Shown: in pieces, positions 7,717-15,992 of the stretch
How positions within the stretch are numbered: position 1 is the first letter of the stretch
Layout of the letters: the number at the start of each line of letters is the position of its first letter
Assembly: GCF_051860665.1 (NCBI RefSeq)
Contig: NZ_JBHYDM010000021.1
Coordinates: 16,216 to 80,215 of the forward strand
DNA: 64,000 nt
DNA from: Falsiroseomonas sp051860665
Lineage (GTDB): Bacteria > Pseudomonadota > Alphaproteobacteria > Acetobacterales > Acetobacteraceae
Direction: 5' to 3'
Made by a program: the position numbers and the translations under genes
Notes under the pieces: model-generated
What the model was told of the DNA's origin: nothing
Seen by the model: only the letters and a program-made list of their open reading frames with translations
Databases searched by the model: none

Positions 7717-10279
7717 ACACACGGGAACGCCGAAACGGGGCAGCGCGGACCCCTTCGCACCGCTGAAGATGAACGGGGTGGCGCACCATCCCGCGCCGCC
7801 CCCCGACACCAAGGAAGTGTGGGAGCCCACCGCAACGCCGCTGTCCGTGGATCCGCCGGAGGCTGCGGATCTCTTTCACCCCGGCTTCGGGAAGGCGGTT
7901 GCGTGCTGGCACTACCGCGACGCCGAAGGGGCGTTGCTTTTTGTCGTCGCGCGCTTCGAACGGCGTGACGGCAGCAAGGTGAAGAAGGACGTCACCCCCT
8001 TCTGCCATGGTCGCCGAATGTGGATCGACAGCAAGGGCGCACGGCAGGACCGCACCGGCTGGCACATGAAGGCGCCGCCGGCGCCGCGCCCGCTCTACGG
8101 GCTGCCGGCCCTGGCCGCCCGGCCGAAGGCACCGGTGCTGCTGGTCGAGGGCGAGAAGACCGCCGACGCGGCGGCGAAGCTGTTCCCGGACCATGTGGTG
8201 ATCGCGAGCCAGGGCGGCAGCAAGGCGGCGTCGAAGTCCGACTGGTCGGTGCTCATCGGCCGGGACATCGTCGGCTGGCCGGACCGAGACAAACCCGGCC
8301 TTGCCTACATGAACGAGGCGGCAGCTCTCGCCCGGCCGCCTCTCCGCGTCGCGAAGGCGAAAAGCTTCCGGATCGTCGAGGTGCCGCGCGACTGGCCGGA
8401 GGGCTGGGACTTGGCGGACCCGCTGCCGGCCGGCGGCTCACCGGAGCTGCTGGCCGAGCTGCTGGCGGAAGCGCAGGACGCCGACCCGCCCCAGCTCCCA
8501 CCCAACTTCGTCTTCCGGGAAGCGGGGCTCTTCTACGACCAGGCCGCCGCGCTCGATGAGGATCTGCCGCAGGAGCGCATCTTCATCACCGCCCCCTTCG
8601 AGGTGGTGGGCGAGGCCAATGACGGGACAGGCATGGATTGGGGCCTGGTCATCCGCTGGCGAGATCGGGACGAGCGGGAGCATCAGTGGAGCGTGCCGAA
8701 GCGGTTGATCCATGCCGATGGCAGCCGGATCGCGGAGGAGCTGGAGAATGCCGGCCTGCACTGCGACCCCAGCAGCCGCGCGCGCAATCTGCTGAAGAAG
8801 TTCATCGGCGGGGTGCGCAGCAACCGGCGCCGGGTCTGTGTCGATCGCACCGGCTGGCATGTGGCCAATGGGAAACATGTCTTCATCCTGCCAGGCGGCG
8901 AGGCCTATGGTCCTGCCGCGAGCACCGTGATCCTCCAGACCGAGCACGCTGGCAGCGACAATGCCTTTCGCGCCGCCGGCACGCTGCAGGAATGGCAGGA
9001 CAACATTGGCCGGCTGGCCGTCGGCAACAGCCGCCTGGCGCTCGGCATCTGCATCTCGCTGGCCACGCCGCTGCTGGACATCCTGGGCGGCGAGAGCGGC
9101 GGATTCCATCTGGTTGGCGAGCCTCGCAAGGGCAAATCCACGATCGCCTATGCGGCCGGCAGCGTCTGGGGCCGCGGAGAGCGTGGCGCCCAGGTTCGCA
9201 ACTGGAAAGCGACCGGCAATGGCCTTGAGGGGGCCGCGGCCGACACTTCCGACACCGTGCTGATCCTGGACGAGATCGGCCAGGCGCTGGCCAATGAGGT
9301 AGCGGACACGGTCTACATGCTGGCCAATGGCAGCGGGAAGCAGCGGGCGGAGAAGAGCGGCAGCGCCCGGCGGGCCCGCACCTGGCGGACGCAGTTTCTG
9401 TCGACCGGTGAGATGACCCTAGCGGCCAAGATGGGCGAGGCCGGGAAGCGAATGATGGGCGGGCTGGAGGTCCGATTGGTGAACCTGCCCTCCGACGCCG
9501 GCGCCGGCATGGGGGCGTTCCAGAACCTGCACGGCGCCGCGGCTCCGGAAGACTTCGCCAAGCAGATCGAGGCGGCCGCGCGCACCTACTACGGCACGGC
9601 GGCCCGCAGCTTTCTGTCGCATCTCGTGCGGGCCCGTGTCAGCGCGCCGGAGCGCCTGATCGAACGAGCCAAGGCGGCGCGGTCCGGCTTCACCAAGAAG
9701 CATGTGCCGACCGGCGCTTCGAGCCAGGTGACCAATGTGGCGGAGCGCTTCGCCCTGTTGGGCATCGCCGGCGAGCTCGGGGCTGAGTGGGGCGTTCTGC
9801 CGTGGCCGAAGGGAGAGGCGATGGCTGCCGCAGCGGCTTGCTTCCGAGCTTGGCTAGGCGAGCGGGGCAGCGTTGCATCCGGCGACGACATCCAGGCGAT
9901 CGCCCAGGTTCGATCCTACCTTCTCGCCCACGGCGAGAGCCGCTTCGTTCCGCTGAAGCCCGACTACACCCGCGCCGAGGGCCCCATCATCCAGAACCGG
10001 GTCGGCTGGCGCACCCAGGCGGGTAAGACCGGACCCGAGTTCCTGATCGAGAGCGGCCAGTGGGCATCAGAGGTCTGCAAGGGCTTCGACCCGCGCCGGG
10101 TGCTCAAGGTGCTTGCGGCTCACGGAGTGCTGGTGCGCCGCAGTGACGGCCGCTTAATCGACAACCAGCATATCCCGGAGGTGGGCAACACGGTACCGGT
10201 CTACCGGATCAGCGCCGGCATCTTCAGCATGGAGACCGAGGCCGGCGCCTATGAGCCGGAAGAGCACCGGCAGGGCTGA
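7709..10279 (+). CDS. DUF927-type primase-helicase
   Basis: 856 aa from ATG 7709. N-terminal part: a toprim-like segment (VLLVEGEKTADAAAKLFP ... DIVGWPDRDKPGLAYMNEAA) with the acidic residues expected for primase chemistry. Middle: the DUF927 domain (LAVGNSRLALGICISLATPL, LGGESGGFHLVGEPRKGKST), where GEPRKGKST is the Walker A loop and VLILDEIGQAL the Walker B. C-terminal: DNA-binding-like region. Role: priming and unwinding at the phage origin. The repeat cluster directly after its stop is the probable origin. Confidence 0.85.
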   Translation: MSEHTGTPKRGSADPFAPLKMNGVAHHPAPPPDTKEVWEPTATPLSVDPPEAADLFHPGFGKAVACWHYRDAEGALLFVVARFERRDGSKVKKDVTPFCHGRRMWIDSKGARQDRTGWHMKAPPAPRPLYGLPALAARPKAPVLLVEGEKTADAAAKLFPDHVVIASQGGSKAASKSDWSVLIGRDIVGWPDRDKPGLAYMNEAAALARPPLRVAKAKSFRIVEVPRDWPEGWDLADPLPAGGSPELLAELLAEAQDADPPQLPPNFVFREAGLFYDQAAALDEDLPQERIFITAPFEVVGEANDGTGMDWGLVIRWRDRDEREHQWSVPKRLIHADGSRIAEELENAGLHCDPSSRARNLLKKFIGGVRSNRRRVCVDRTGWHVANGKHVFILPGGEAYGPAASTVILQTEHAGSDNAFRAAGTLQEWQDNIGRLAVGNSRLALGICISLATPLLDILGGESGGFHLVGEPRKGKSTIAYAAGSVWGRGERGAQVRNWKATGNGLEGAAADTSDTVLILDEIGQALANEVADTVYMLANGSGKQRAEKSGSARRARTWRTQFLSTGEMTLAAKMGEAGKRMMGGLEVRLVNLPSDAGAGMGAFQNLHGAAAPEDFAKQIEAAARTYYGTAARSFLSHLVRARVSAPERLIERAKAARSGFTKKHVPTGASSQVTNVAERFALLGIAGELGAEWGVLPWPKGEAMAAAAACFRAWLGERGSVASGDDIQAIAQVRSYLLAHGESRFVPLKPDYTRAEGPIIQNRVGWRTQAGKTGPEFLIESGQWASEVCKGFDPRRVLKVLAAHGVLVRRSDGRLIDNQHIPEVGNTVPVYRISAGIFSMETEAGAYEPEEHRQG

Positions 10280-10286
10280 AATGTGC

Positions 10287-10484
10287 GGTAAGGGCGGTAA
10301 GACGGTAAGACCGTTGATTTTGTTTCGTGTTTTTTCTTACCGGACCTTTGGGAAGACGGTAAGAACGGTAAGACGGTCGCGGAGAAGGCCTGAAATCTTA
10401 CCGTTCTTACCGACCGCGCCGAGTGACGGTAAGGCGAAAATATCCCGCCTTTTCAATGGTCTTACCGTTCTTACCGTCCTTACC
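10287..10484. repeat. Iteron-like cluster, candidate phage replication origin
   Basis: Twelve exact copies of the hexamer GGTAAG or its complement lie in 198 bp. Plus-oriented: 10287, 10296, 10304, 10358, 10367, 10428. Minus-oriented (CTTACC): 10336, 10397, 10406, 10461, 10470, 10479. Most neighbouring copies are 9 bp apart within blocks (two are 8 bp). A T-rich stretch at about 10313-10335 is unusual for this GC-rich phage and could be the unwinding element. It starts 8 bp after the primase-helicase stop. Confidence 0.65.
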
Positions 10485-10964
10485 GCCATTTTGGGGTGGT
10501 TTCGGGTAATCCCAAGCCGCGGCGGCAATACCCACCGAGATGAGGCGGTGCCTCCCTGACGGCGCAGTGGTGGCCGGCCACGGCACCGCGCACGCGCTGA
10601 CAGTACCGGCCCCGCGCGTGCTCCAACTGCCATGCCAGCGCAGGCAGTCAGGCGGAGCAAATACCTACTCACGCCTCCGCTCTCTGTGATATTTCTCCTG
10701 CCGGCGCCGGGCGGGGGCCCGCCGCCTTGAGGCCCCCTGCATCACCTCTTCGAACCCGAGGAGACCCCGAAAGCCCGTGGATCACGTGGCAGGTTCTGGG
10801 GTAGGTCTTCGGATAACCTGGGCTCCCTGCGCGCCGTCGCCACGCCGGCGACATACGCCGCCGCCCCGCCATCGAGCGGCGCCCCAGCCCAGGCACGCCC
10901 ACTCGTTCTGACATCCGGCGCCGCGGACCTTCCGCCGGCGCCCGCGCGCGCTTGGAGGCGCCCC
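10485..10964. other. Non-coding stretch after the candidate origin
   Basis: 480 bp with no convincing gene. Open frames here are short and have neither recognisable motifs nor good ribosome-binding sites. The sequence is GC-rich with several small palindromes (for example GGGCGGGGGCCCGCC near 10705). It may hold the remainder of the origin and the promoter of the next gene; nothing more specific can be supported. Confidence 0.4.
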
Positions 10965-11516
10965 ATGAACATGACTCGCGTCCAGCACCTGGCGGCCGCC
11001 CGGCCGCAGGAGCCGATTTATGATGCCGAGGTGGTGCAGTATCGGCTGGAGGAGGCCGGGGCGACGCTGCTGGCCCTACCCTCCAAGGGCTGCCTGCCCG
11101 CCGGCTATCGCAGCAACTGGCCCGAGGTCCTGGTGAATGCGGCCGAGGCCTATGGCTACGGCCCCATCACCATCAAGGCGCCGGTGCCGAGCGCGCGGAA
11201 GGTGACGCGCATGGACGAGGCCTTCGGCTGGATGAAGCTGGTGCCGGAGGACCGGATCAACCATCGGCGGATCCTGCTGCTGCGGGCGCTGACCAGCCCG
11301 ATCACGGGGCGGCACCGGCACAGCTGGCGGTCGATCGGAACGATGTTCGGCTGGGACTACCGGGCGGTGCAGCGCTGGCACGCGGAGGGCATCAGCTGGA
11401 TCGTGATGGCGCTGTACGCGCAGCAATGCGGCGGGGCGGAGTGGGCGCGGGTGTGGCGGGAGGAGCGGGAGGGGCCGGGGAGCCTGGCAACGTCACGCTG
11501 CCGCACCTCCTCTTAA
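10965..11516 (+). CDS. DUF6362-like phage protein
   Basis: 183 aa. It begins with YDAEVVQYRLEEAGATLLAL, then LPAGYRSNWPEVLVNAAEAY and VTRMDEAFGWMKLVPEDRIN, a pattern common in small regulatory proteins between replication and packaging modules (DUF6362-like). The segment HSWRSIGTMFGWDYRAVQRWHAEG is a plausible HTH, so a late-gene regulator is possible (inference). It is the last gene before the first cargo insertion. Confidence 0.6.
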   Translation: MNMTRVQHLAAARPQEPIYDAEVVQYRLEEAGATLLALPSKGCLPAGYRSNWPEVLVNAAEAYGYGPITIKAPVPSARKVTRMDEAFGWMKLVPEDRINHRRILLLRALTSPITGRHRHSWRSIGTMFGWDYRAVQRWHAEGISWIVMALYAQQCGGAEWARVWREEREGPGSLATSRCRTSS

Positions 11517-11542
11517 AACAAGAAATTGTCGGTAGGTCTATC

Positions 11543-12586
11543 TCAGCCCCAAAGGTGGACCGAAGCGGCATCATAAAACGTGACTGACAGAGGGTATCCG
11601 CTGCCGCGCCTCGTTTGTCGCAGTTGAACCAAGGCGTTTGCCTGCCGGATGGCGGTCTGATTCGGAACTGAGCTGGGGTCGCCATAAAGGCCCACCAAAA
11701 TATGCCGCATGCCTCCGCTGGCTATGAGTCGAAGAATATGGATATCGTTCTGGGCCAGTGAATGACCAAATATGACAAGCGCATTTCCTGCGGGCTTACA
11801 GCAACTTTCAAAGCTACGCAGCGCCTTGTGTAGGTAAGCATTGTGCAAAATTCGCGTCCGCTTACTTGCGCTGGTACCTTCTGCAACAAATAGTGGGTAT
11901 CGATCCTCGTCAAGCGCTACACGAATTTGGTCAACGATCGGAATGTCAGTTTTTGACCAGGTGTATTTAATTATATCTGTACCTTTGTCGAACAGATGCA
12001 GTGCTCCATGCAGATAATGAACGGTCGGGCTATTTGCTTGCTGCCAGGACACGTAGGGTTCATCAGGATCGTCTTCAGGGTGCCGAAAACCGTCGTCAGG
12101 ACGAAGACTCCGCTCATCGACCTCATTTTGCATCAAAGTCCAATACAAAAGAACGTCGTAGTTCAATGTGAATATATGACCGAATCCATCCAAGAAAGCT
12201 CGGCACGCTGCATATTGCTCCGGCTTGATATCGTACGGCCGATCTGGGTGACGTTTAGCAATCGCTGAAACGAGCGCATCTTTTATGGATGCGGCGTCAC
12301 GGCGGAGATTGGCAGCGAGTTTCTTAAGGTGTGGCCGATACACCTCAACAACGCGCGCGGCATCCTGGAGATACCGGATCACAACTTCGAAATCCCGCGT
12401 TCGGAGTGCCTCAAATAGTCTCGGCACGTGAGGTGTTGCAGAAAAATCAGCGTTATCATACAGGGATCCATACGAGAAAATATCTGGCCTCAGGGCTATA
12501 CTAAACCCGTTCCCCAGCAAGACGTGGCGATGCTTAGCATCAGATATTTTCGCGAGGGCCTCACTAAAGCTGACTATTTTTGTCAT
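11543..12586 (-). CDS. DUF4917 protein with SIR2-like fold signature (defence candidate)
   Basis: 347 aa from ATG 12586; frames extend to ATG 12685 or TTG 12703. Motifs in order: glycine loop LLGNGFSIAL (GNGFS at 25-29), HIFTLNYDVLLYW (NYD at 142-144), VHYLHGALHLF (191-199) and VIFGHSLAQNDIHIL (271-285). These are the NAD-pocket signatures shared by DUF4917 and SIR2-like domains (GxGxS, TTNYD, LHG, GxS..D). SIR2-like proteins in phage defence often deplete NAD+. The gene is visibly AT-richer than its surroundings, on the minus strand, and follows the MltR-like gene by 70 bp. Function is inference. Confidence 0.7.
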   Translation of the reverse strand: MTKIVSFSEALAKISDAKHRHVLLGNGFSIALRPDIFSYGSLYDNADFSATPHVPRLFEALRTRDFEVVIRYLQDAARVVEVYRPHLKKLAANLRRDAASIKDALVSAIAKRHPDRPYDIKPEQYAACRAFLDGFGHIFTLNYDVLLYWTLMQNEVDERSLRPDDGFRHPEDDPDEPYVSWQQANSPTVHYLHGALHLFDKGTDIIKYTWSKTDIPIVDQIRVALDEDRYPLFVAEGTSASKRTRILHNAYLHKALRSFESCCKPAGNALVIFGHSLAQNDIHILRLIASGGMRHILVGLYGDPSSVPNQTAIRQANALVQLRQTRRGSGYPLSVTFYDAASVHLWG

Positions 12587-12656
12587 TTTGTCCCTGTTTT
12601 TATTTTGTATGGCCGCAATATGCTCAAACATCCCCACGAATTTTTGCCAAGGCGAC

Positions 12657-13451
12657 CTACCCGGCGCGCGCTCGTTCAAATTCATCGTGGTCGAAATTAT
12701 CAATCAGAATAGGGAGCATGATTCGGGTGATGCTTCGTAGCAGATCTGCTGCGGCCTTTGGCATCTCGTCCATGTCTCCGAAGATATGTTCTGCCGCCAC
12801 GCCATGCCGGTGAGCATGGGGCAAAGCCGTGAGTTCGAAAACAAGCTGGCGCAATAGAGTAGCGCCCCGGGCGACTAGTTTTTGTCTTGTAGAATAGGAC
12901 TTGATCGGGCGCACGGTATATTGCGGCCTCACTTTTCTCGCAGCTGCTGCGCCAGATTCAAACATAGACTCCGATGCATGCATCGATGAAATCCAGCCAC
13001 TAACTGGACTGTCCGTCAGGCGCCGCGTTGTGACGCTGTGAGCAAACTCATTGCGGATTTTTCTCAGAAGGTCGAGTTGCGCCTGAGTTTCTTTCGATAT
13101 CCATCCTAACGCCGCAGCCATGGTGATCCGCGAACTAGCTGTGCCCAAAATTCCGGACGGCTCGAAGATCTTGCCAAGCCCGCCCTTTAGCTTCGAATTC
13201 ATATTGCGTGTAAGAAGCAACATCATGATGTCTTCCATCAGCGCAAAAATGGTGATGGCAGCACATCTGTCGTCGGCACAATCCCGCACCTCGATCAGGG
13301 TTAGCTCTATATCCTGTAGAGGGAGTTCGAGGTCAGCTACCGCTGCGCGAGCTTCCTTGATCTTGTGCTCATAAAGCGCCTTGGCCACTAGCTCAAGTAG
13401 ATCGCCAGAGTTCGATGAATCTTCCTTGTCCGCTGACACGCCTACATTCAT
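12657..13451 (-). CDS. MltR-like protein, partner of the DUF4917 gene
   Basis: 264 aa from ATG 13451. The core ALMEDIMMLLLTRNM, FEPSGILGTASSRITMAAALGWI and LDLLRKIRNEFAHS matches the MltR/mannitol-repressor-like all-helical domain, including its RN.FAH motif. No sugar-operon gene is near, so the mannitol role is improbable. Such domains also occur as stand-alone proteins in mobile elements. The RNxxxH-like element (RNEFAHS) also resembles HEPN-type motifs, so an RNase-like role is conceivable but unproven. Same strand, same base composition and close spacing indicate one operon with the SIR2-like gene. Confidence 0.65.
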   Translation of the reverse strand: MNVGVSADKEDSSNSGDLLELVAKALYEHKIKEARAAVADLELPLQDIELTLIEVRDCADDRCAAITIFALMEDIMMLLLTRNMNSKLKGGLGKIFEPSGILGTASSRITMAAALGWISKETQAQLDLLRKIRNEFAHSVTTRRLTDSPVSGWISSMHASESMFESGAAAARKVRPQYTVRPIKSYSTRQKLVARGATLLRQLVFELTALPHAHRHGVAAEHIFGDMDEMPKAAADLLRSITRIMLPILIDNFDHDEFERARAG

Positions 13452-13613
13452 CGGGGTTTCCACCAATAGAGCCTGCCTGAAAGCAAAGGGCTTCCCTGCA
13501 GCAGCCGCGCTTTGCACTGGAGCTGATATGCATAAGTAATTTCTTTGAATTGTAGCTTTTTGCCGAAGCGTGCAGCGCCCGCTTTTTGAGTTAGGTTCGG
13601 GTCGGGCTAAGCC

Positions 13614-14012
13614 TTGGCTCAATCAATGGAGAAGCCGCCGCATGAGCTCGCTCGAGCGTCGACGCACGGCTTCATTACAAAGAATGATCCTAGCGTGGCT
13701 TGTCGTTCAAGTCTTCGCCTTATTTGGTTCGCCCGCCTGCTGGCCATCGGCAATGATGTCGCGGCGGAGGAACGGGCCGAAGCCGCGCTCGACATGCTGG
13801 AGGCGGAGCAGGCGCGCCTGCACCCCGTCATCTGCGCGTCGCGCGCCAGCACATTGGCTGGCCTCGGCGCGCGCGGCCGGTCCCTCACCCAGTGGGCGCC
13901 GCATCTTCTGGTGCCGGATGCATCCTGCTGGGCACAACAGGCCACCGCCGCGTTGCTGCGGGATCTGGTGGCGATCGGCGGGAACATGAACGTCATGTCA
14001 TTTTCCGCTTGA
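13614..14012 (+). pseudogene. Remnant of a phage hypothetical gene, 5' end replaced
   Basis: From about 13735 the frame looks like real GC-rich coding sequence (LLAIGNDVAAEERAEAALDM ... SRASTLAGLGARGRSL ... ATAALLRDLVAIGG) of the small helical kind common in alphaproteobacterial prophages. The upstream part has lower GC and different codon use and belongs to the cargo border. The simplest reading is a gene truncated when the SIR2-like/MltR-like unit was inserted. Alternatively it is an intact short gene. Confidence 0.4.
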
Positions 14013-14143
14013 TCACCTGGCGGCTTCTACGGTAGCGGAAGCGCCACACTGCCCATCACGCGCCGACCAGCCCTCGGACGTCCGTCCGGGGGCTTCGTCG
14101 TTCTGGGTGCCCGGGGGCCGCGGGCTTTCTTCGGCCTGGCTCG

Positions 14144-14698
14144 TCAGACTCCCGGCGTGTGCCCCGCACCGCCCCCGTCACCGGCGCCACCTTCGCCGCC
14201 CGTCCCGCCGTGGCCACCCGAGCCCCCGAACTGGCCACCCGCACCACCCGTGCCGGCGCTTCCACCGGAGACGATGGGCAGGCCACCATCACCACCATGG
14301 CCGCCAGTGCCGCCGCCCCCGCCATCGCCGCCATCTGCGCCACTCAGGCCGCCGGCCCCGCCGCTGCCGAACAACAGGCCGCCCGCACCGCCATTCCCGC
14401 CGTCGCCACCATCTCCACCCATGCCACCGCCGGTGCCACCCGCGCCGCCGGTGCCGAACCACAGCCCGCCAACGCCGCCATTGCCGCCATTGCCGCCGGT
14501 GCCCGCCTCGCCACCCTCGCCGCCCGCTACGCCGAAGCCGCCGCTCCCGCCGGCGCCGCCGCTTCCGCCGAACAGGTAGCCATCCTCGCCGCCGGTCGGA
14601 ACCGTCGACGGGTCGCCGGCCTGGCCGCCAACCACCCCCTCCAGCGCCGCGTCGTCCAGGGGCTCAGGTGTTGAGATACTGGTCTGCGACTTTGTCAT
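14144..14698 (-). CDS. Gly-rich PGRS-like protein with double-glycine leader
   Basis: 184 aa. The N-terminus MTKSQTSISTPEPLDDAALE followed by GVVGG matches double-glycine leaders that C39-peptidase ABC exporters cleave after GG. After the leader about 160 residues are almost only GGxGGx repeats with interspersed LFG units (GGAGGLLFGSGGAGG), the pattern of mycobacterial PGRS domains. Predicted to be exported and low-complexity. No exporter gene lies nearby, so a host transporter would be needed (inference). A cargo gene facing against the late operon. The opposite strand is also open but encodes only Pro/Ala low complexity. Confidence 0.65.
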   Translation of the reverse strand: MTKSQTSISTPEPLDDAALEGVVGGQAGDPSTVPTGGEDGYLFGGSGGAGGSGGFGVAGGEGGEAGTGGNGGNGGVGGLWFGTGGAGGTGGGMGGDGGDGGNGGAGGLLFGSGGAGGLSGADGGDGGGGGTGGHGGDGGLPIVSGGSAGTGGAGGQFGGSGGHGGTGGEGGAGDGGGAGHTPGV

Positions 14699-14892
14699 GG
14701 TGCTGCATCCGCCTGGCTTCTTCGACGGCTATCACAGGGCACCGGCGAGCCGGAATTACGCTCTCGCTCTCCCCGCCATAGGCTGAGCCTTCGTCCCCGT
14801 CGCATAACGGCGTCGGCTGTGACGCCAGCAGGCTGGCCCGCGCATCTGTACCAACCTAGTCAACGGACGTTTGCGGATGGAACACCCGTAGA

Positions 14893-15639
14893 ATGCCCCG
14901 TCCCCGGCTCAGGGCGCCCGTACAGGGCCCGGCCGGCGGACCGCTCTTCATCGCCTACTATCGCGTCTCGACCGACCAGCAGGGCCGCAGCGGCCTGGGG
15001 CTGGACGCTCAGAAGGCCGCGGTGGCCACCTTCGTCGCTTCCAATCCCCTCGGCCGCCTGGTCGCGGAGTTCGAGGAAGTGGAAAGCGGCAAGCGGGTGG
15101 ATCGGCCGCAGCTCGCCGCCGCCCTTGCCGCCTGTCGCGCCCGACGCGCTGTGCTGGTCATCGCGAAGCTCGACCGCCTGGCGCGCAACGCGCGCTTCCT
15201 GCTCTCCGTCGTCGAGGGCGTCGGCGATGCGGGCGTCGCCTTCTGCGACCTGCCGCAGATCCCGCCAGGTCCGACCGGCAAGTTTCTGCTGACCCTGCTC
15301 GCCGCGGTCGCCGAGCTCGAGGCCGGGCTGATCAGCCAGCGCACCAAGGCGGCGCTCGCCGCGGCGAAAGCACGCGGCGCAAAGCTCGGGGGGCCGCGCA
15401 TCGTCCGCGGCTTCGACACTGCCACATCCCGCGCCGGCCGAGCGGCGCAGACCGAACGCGCTGCAGCGTATCACCGCGACGTATGGCCCTACATCGAAGC
15501 CGCCAGAAAGGCGGGTGCCACATCGCTCCGAGATATCGCTGCAGCGCTTACCGCCCGCGGCGTTCGGCCTCCCTCGGGTGGGGAGGTCTGGCACGCATCG
15601 CAGGTGAAGCGCCTGCTGAATCAAGGGAACCAGAGCTGA
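14893..15639 (+). CDS. Serine recombinase (resolvase/invertase family)
   Basis: 248 aa. The N-terminal catalytic domain contains YYRVSTDQQG (nucleophile S26), RPQLAAALAACR, VLVIAKLDRLARN and LLAAVAELEAGLISQRTKAA, followed by a long E-helix and a C-terminal HTH (SLRDIAAALTARGVR, SGGEVWHASQVKRLL). Role: site-specific recombination through serine chemistry. Since the phage already has a tyrosine integrase, this enzyme may act on another site (DNA inversion or resolution) or be a cargo gene. Its stop overlaps the next ATG (TGATG). Confidence 0.9.
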   Translation: MPRPRLRAPVQGPAGGPLFIAYYRVSTDQQGRSGLGLDAQKAAVATFVASNPLGRLVAEFEEVESGKRVDRPQLAAALAACRARRAVLVIAKLDRLARNARFLLSVVEGVGDAGVAFCDLPQIPPGPTGKFLLTLLAAVAELEAGLISQRTKAALAAAKARGAKLGGPRIVRGFDTATSRAGRAAQTERAAAYHRDVWPYIEAARKAGATSLRDIAAALTARGVRPPSGGEVWHASQVKRLLNQGNQS

Positions 15640-15986
15640 TGCCGACCGCCAGGAAGTCGCCCGCCCGCAGCAAGGCCGCCGCCGCCGCGCCGCCGGTGAC
15701 GCGGCCGCAGATCCTCGACCGCAAGGTCATCGCCGACGCCGGCACCTATGCGGTGAACAAGGCGGAGATCGATCGGCTGACCGCGGAAAACGAGGCGCTG
15801 AAGGGCACGCTGCTGCACGCCATGGGCCCGCATGAGAGCGTCATCGCCGGCAATCGCGTGCTGACGCGCAGCACCCATGCCGGCACGCCGGCGACCGAGA
15901 ATGTGGTGATCACCAAGACCATGATCGGCCAGATCATCCCCGGCAAGAAGGGCCGCAAGGGCTACACCACGTTGACCGTGCAGTAG
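15639..15986 (+). CDS. Small phage protein, unknown
   Basis: 115 aa from ATG 15639. Ala/Lys-rich N-terminus, then a coiled-coil segment (KAEIDRLTAENEALKGTLLH) and a beta-rich tail (VIAGNRVLTRS, KKGRKGYTTLTVQ). It is coupled to the recombinase gene by a 1-bp overlap and precedes a phage morphogenesis-like gene. No family recognised. Confidence 0.6.
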   Translation: MPTARKSPARSKAAAAAPPVTRPQILDRKVIADAGTYAVNKAEIDRLTAENEALKGTLLHAMGPHESVIAGNRVLTRSTHAGTPATENVVITKTMIGQIIPGKKGRKGYTTLTVQ

Positions 15987-15992
15987 CGCTAC

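Noticed and set aside
10287..10484. CRISPR array
   Set aside because: The repeat is only 6-9 bp, occurs on both strands and has no unique spacers of 30 bp; an iteron cluster fits better.
10251..10559. 102-codon frame over the candidate origin
   Set aside because: Its repetitive TVRTVR sequence is a direct translation of the hexamer array and it overlaps the end of the primase-helicase gene; no ribosome-binding site.
14157..14674. Pro- or Ala-rich plus-strand frames opposite the Gly-rich gene
   Set aside because: Complement of GGx repeats (Pro/Ala runs); the minus strand has a meaningful double-glycine leader and start.
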